Source: an uncultured Bacteroidota bacterium
GTDB lineage: Bacteria > Bacteroidota > Bacteroidia > Flavobacteriales > BACL11
Assembly: GCA_902514225.1 (NCBI GenBank)
Contig: CABXPN010000021.1
Coordinates: 1-16,141 of the forward strand
Reading direction: 5' to 3'
DNA length: 16,141 nt
Of the stretch, positions 15,275 to 16,141 are shown piece by piece. Numbering within the stretch: position 1 is the first letter of the stretch; each line of letters begins with the position of its first letter. The notes under the pieces were generated by a model. It was not told where the DNA came from, searched no databases, and saw only the letters and a program-made list of their open reading frames with translations. A program made the position numbers and the translations under genes.

Positions 15275-16141
15275 ATGAAAAAACTATTACTACTATTACT
15301 ATTTGTGCCTTTTATTGGATTGGGGCAAGATCAAATATATAATGGAGAGTACAGATTTAGATTAGATGATTGTTCAAATCCGGTATCAACTGAATATTGT
15401 TTTTCCTCTTTAACAATTTATCAAATCTCTGACACATCTATTTTTTTTAATTTGTATGCTAATGCGGAATGGACTAATTCAGTAAATGATGAGTGTAGAG
15501 GAATTATTTATAAAAATAAAAATAATTGGATCTATGAACATACTAACAAATTCGGAGAAATTGACTACGCAATGAAGTTTCTCTTTACTTCAAATAATAA
15601 TTCAAGAATTCAAGTAGAGATTAAAATTATTTCAGGATCTTATCGACACTCAATTGCAAAAAAGACTAATTATCCTGAACATATATTTCAAGCAATGGAT
15701 ATGGGCTCAAATTATGATATATCAAATCAGTATTACTATATTGATGGCAGCTGGGCTTTTCGCTCTTCTTTTTTTCCAGAAGATCATCCAATACAATTTA
15801 AGTATTTTGTAGGTTTTAATATATACGATGAAGACTCTGTAAATATTGCTAGGGATGGGATGTCAACACTAAAGAAAGATATGACAAAAATTACTGGGCG
15901 TGTAATACATTACTTTAGTAATGGAAATGTTGAAGGAGTTAGTCATTATAAAAATGGACTACTTCATGGTGAAATGTTAATTTTAGATGATGAAGGTAAT
16001 TTTAAAACATTTGAAGGATCCTGGTATGAAGGTAATCCTGATGGAATACATAAAAAATGGCATGATAATGGTCAAATTGTATTAGAAGAAAAATATGATA
16101 ATGGAGAACTTATCTCTTCAAACTGTTGGAATGAAAGAGGT
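15275..16141 (+). CDS. Secreted protein with YwqK-type MORN variant repeats, 3' end missing
   Basis: ATG at 15275 opens a frame that stays open for 289 codons to the last base, so the C terminus lies outside. The signal peptide is about 1-18 (MKKLLLLLLFVPFIGLGQ), nearly identical to that of the gene before it. Residues 22-200 form a unique domain I do not recognise, with cysteines at 33, 42 and 74. From about 206 come repeats of the YwqK/MORN_2 type: GRVIHYFSNGNVEGVSHYKN, GLLHGEMLILDDEGN and GIHKKWHDNGQIVLEEKYDN, each with the typical G-x-x-x-x-Y/W-x-x-x-G-x-x-x-x-E/x-x-Y-x-N-G layout. Database names calling such proteins an antitoxin rest on distant similarity and should not be taken literally for an exported protein. 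Downstream partner unknown. Confidence 0.78.
   Translation, partial: MKKLLLLLLFVPFIGLGQDQIYNGEYRFRLDDCSNPVSTEYCFSSLTIYQISDTSIFFNLYANAEWTNSVNDECRGIIYKNKNNWIYEHTNKFGEIDYAMKFLFTSNNNSRIQVEIKIISGSYRHSIAKKTNYPEHIFQAMDMGSNYDISNQYYYIDGSWAFRSSFFPEDHPIQFKYFVGFNIYDEDSVNIARDGMSTLKKDMTKITGRVIHYFSNGNVEGVSHYKNGLLHGEMLILDDEGNFKTFEGSWYEGNPDGIHKKWHDNGQIVLEEKYDNGELISSNCWNERG

Noticed and set aside
15275..16141. Toxin-antitoxin system, from the YwqK-like repeats
   Set aside because: The protein has a signal peptide and no toxin gene is seen. The repeat type alone does not show antitoxin function.

Overview
The window looks like a chromosomal piece from an AT-rich member of the Bacteroidota, most likely a marine-type Flavobacteriales. 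Four things point there. Two large secreted proteins end in a type IX secretion (T9SS) sorting tail of the form DVLGRE...N..LF..Y.DGTVE+KI. Signal peptides end in the typical ..GQ. Shine-Dalgarno sequences are absent. TAnnTTTG -7 promoter boxes sit directly in front of start codons. Lineage below class is inference.

Layout. (1) 1-4746: a giant surface or secreted protein, cut by the left edge, with BNR/sortilin-like propeller repeats, PKD, CUB, PKD, Ig-like, five Cys-pair repeats and a T9SS tail. (2) 4853-12073: a compact enzyme block. A radical SAM/SPASM gene runs leftward. Divergent from it is a tightly packed five-gene operon: two tandem B12-binding radical SAM enzymes, two GNAT-like proteins of unknown substrate, and a GH3-type ATP-dependent acyl-amide synthetase. 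It has the look of a small biosynthetic locus whose product I cannot name. (3) 12133-12612: an SSAT/thialysine-type acetyltransferase on the minus strand. (4) 12720-14465: a secreted CotH-family kinase with a T9SS tail. (5) 14491-14514: an isolated 3' end of a tRNA gene, probably tRNA-Pro. (6) 14560-16141: two secreted MORN-type repeat proteins with nearly identical leaders, the second cut by the right edge.

The least ordinary structure is intergenic. A degenerate repeat (hairpin, second hairpin, then TTTCGAACTTTTTTA) occurs three times in the same orientation, at about 4744-4841, 12074-12136 and 12624-12725. The outer two copies also share a promoter and an ATGAAG start. Together the three copies bracket the enzyme block and, separately, the lone acetyltransferase gene, so the accessory genes look like modules placed between repeat copies within a row of T9SS genes. 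No integrase, transposase, CRISPR array or complete RNA gene is visible. No gene-free stretch exceeds about 110 bases.
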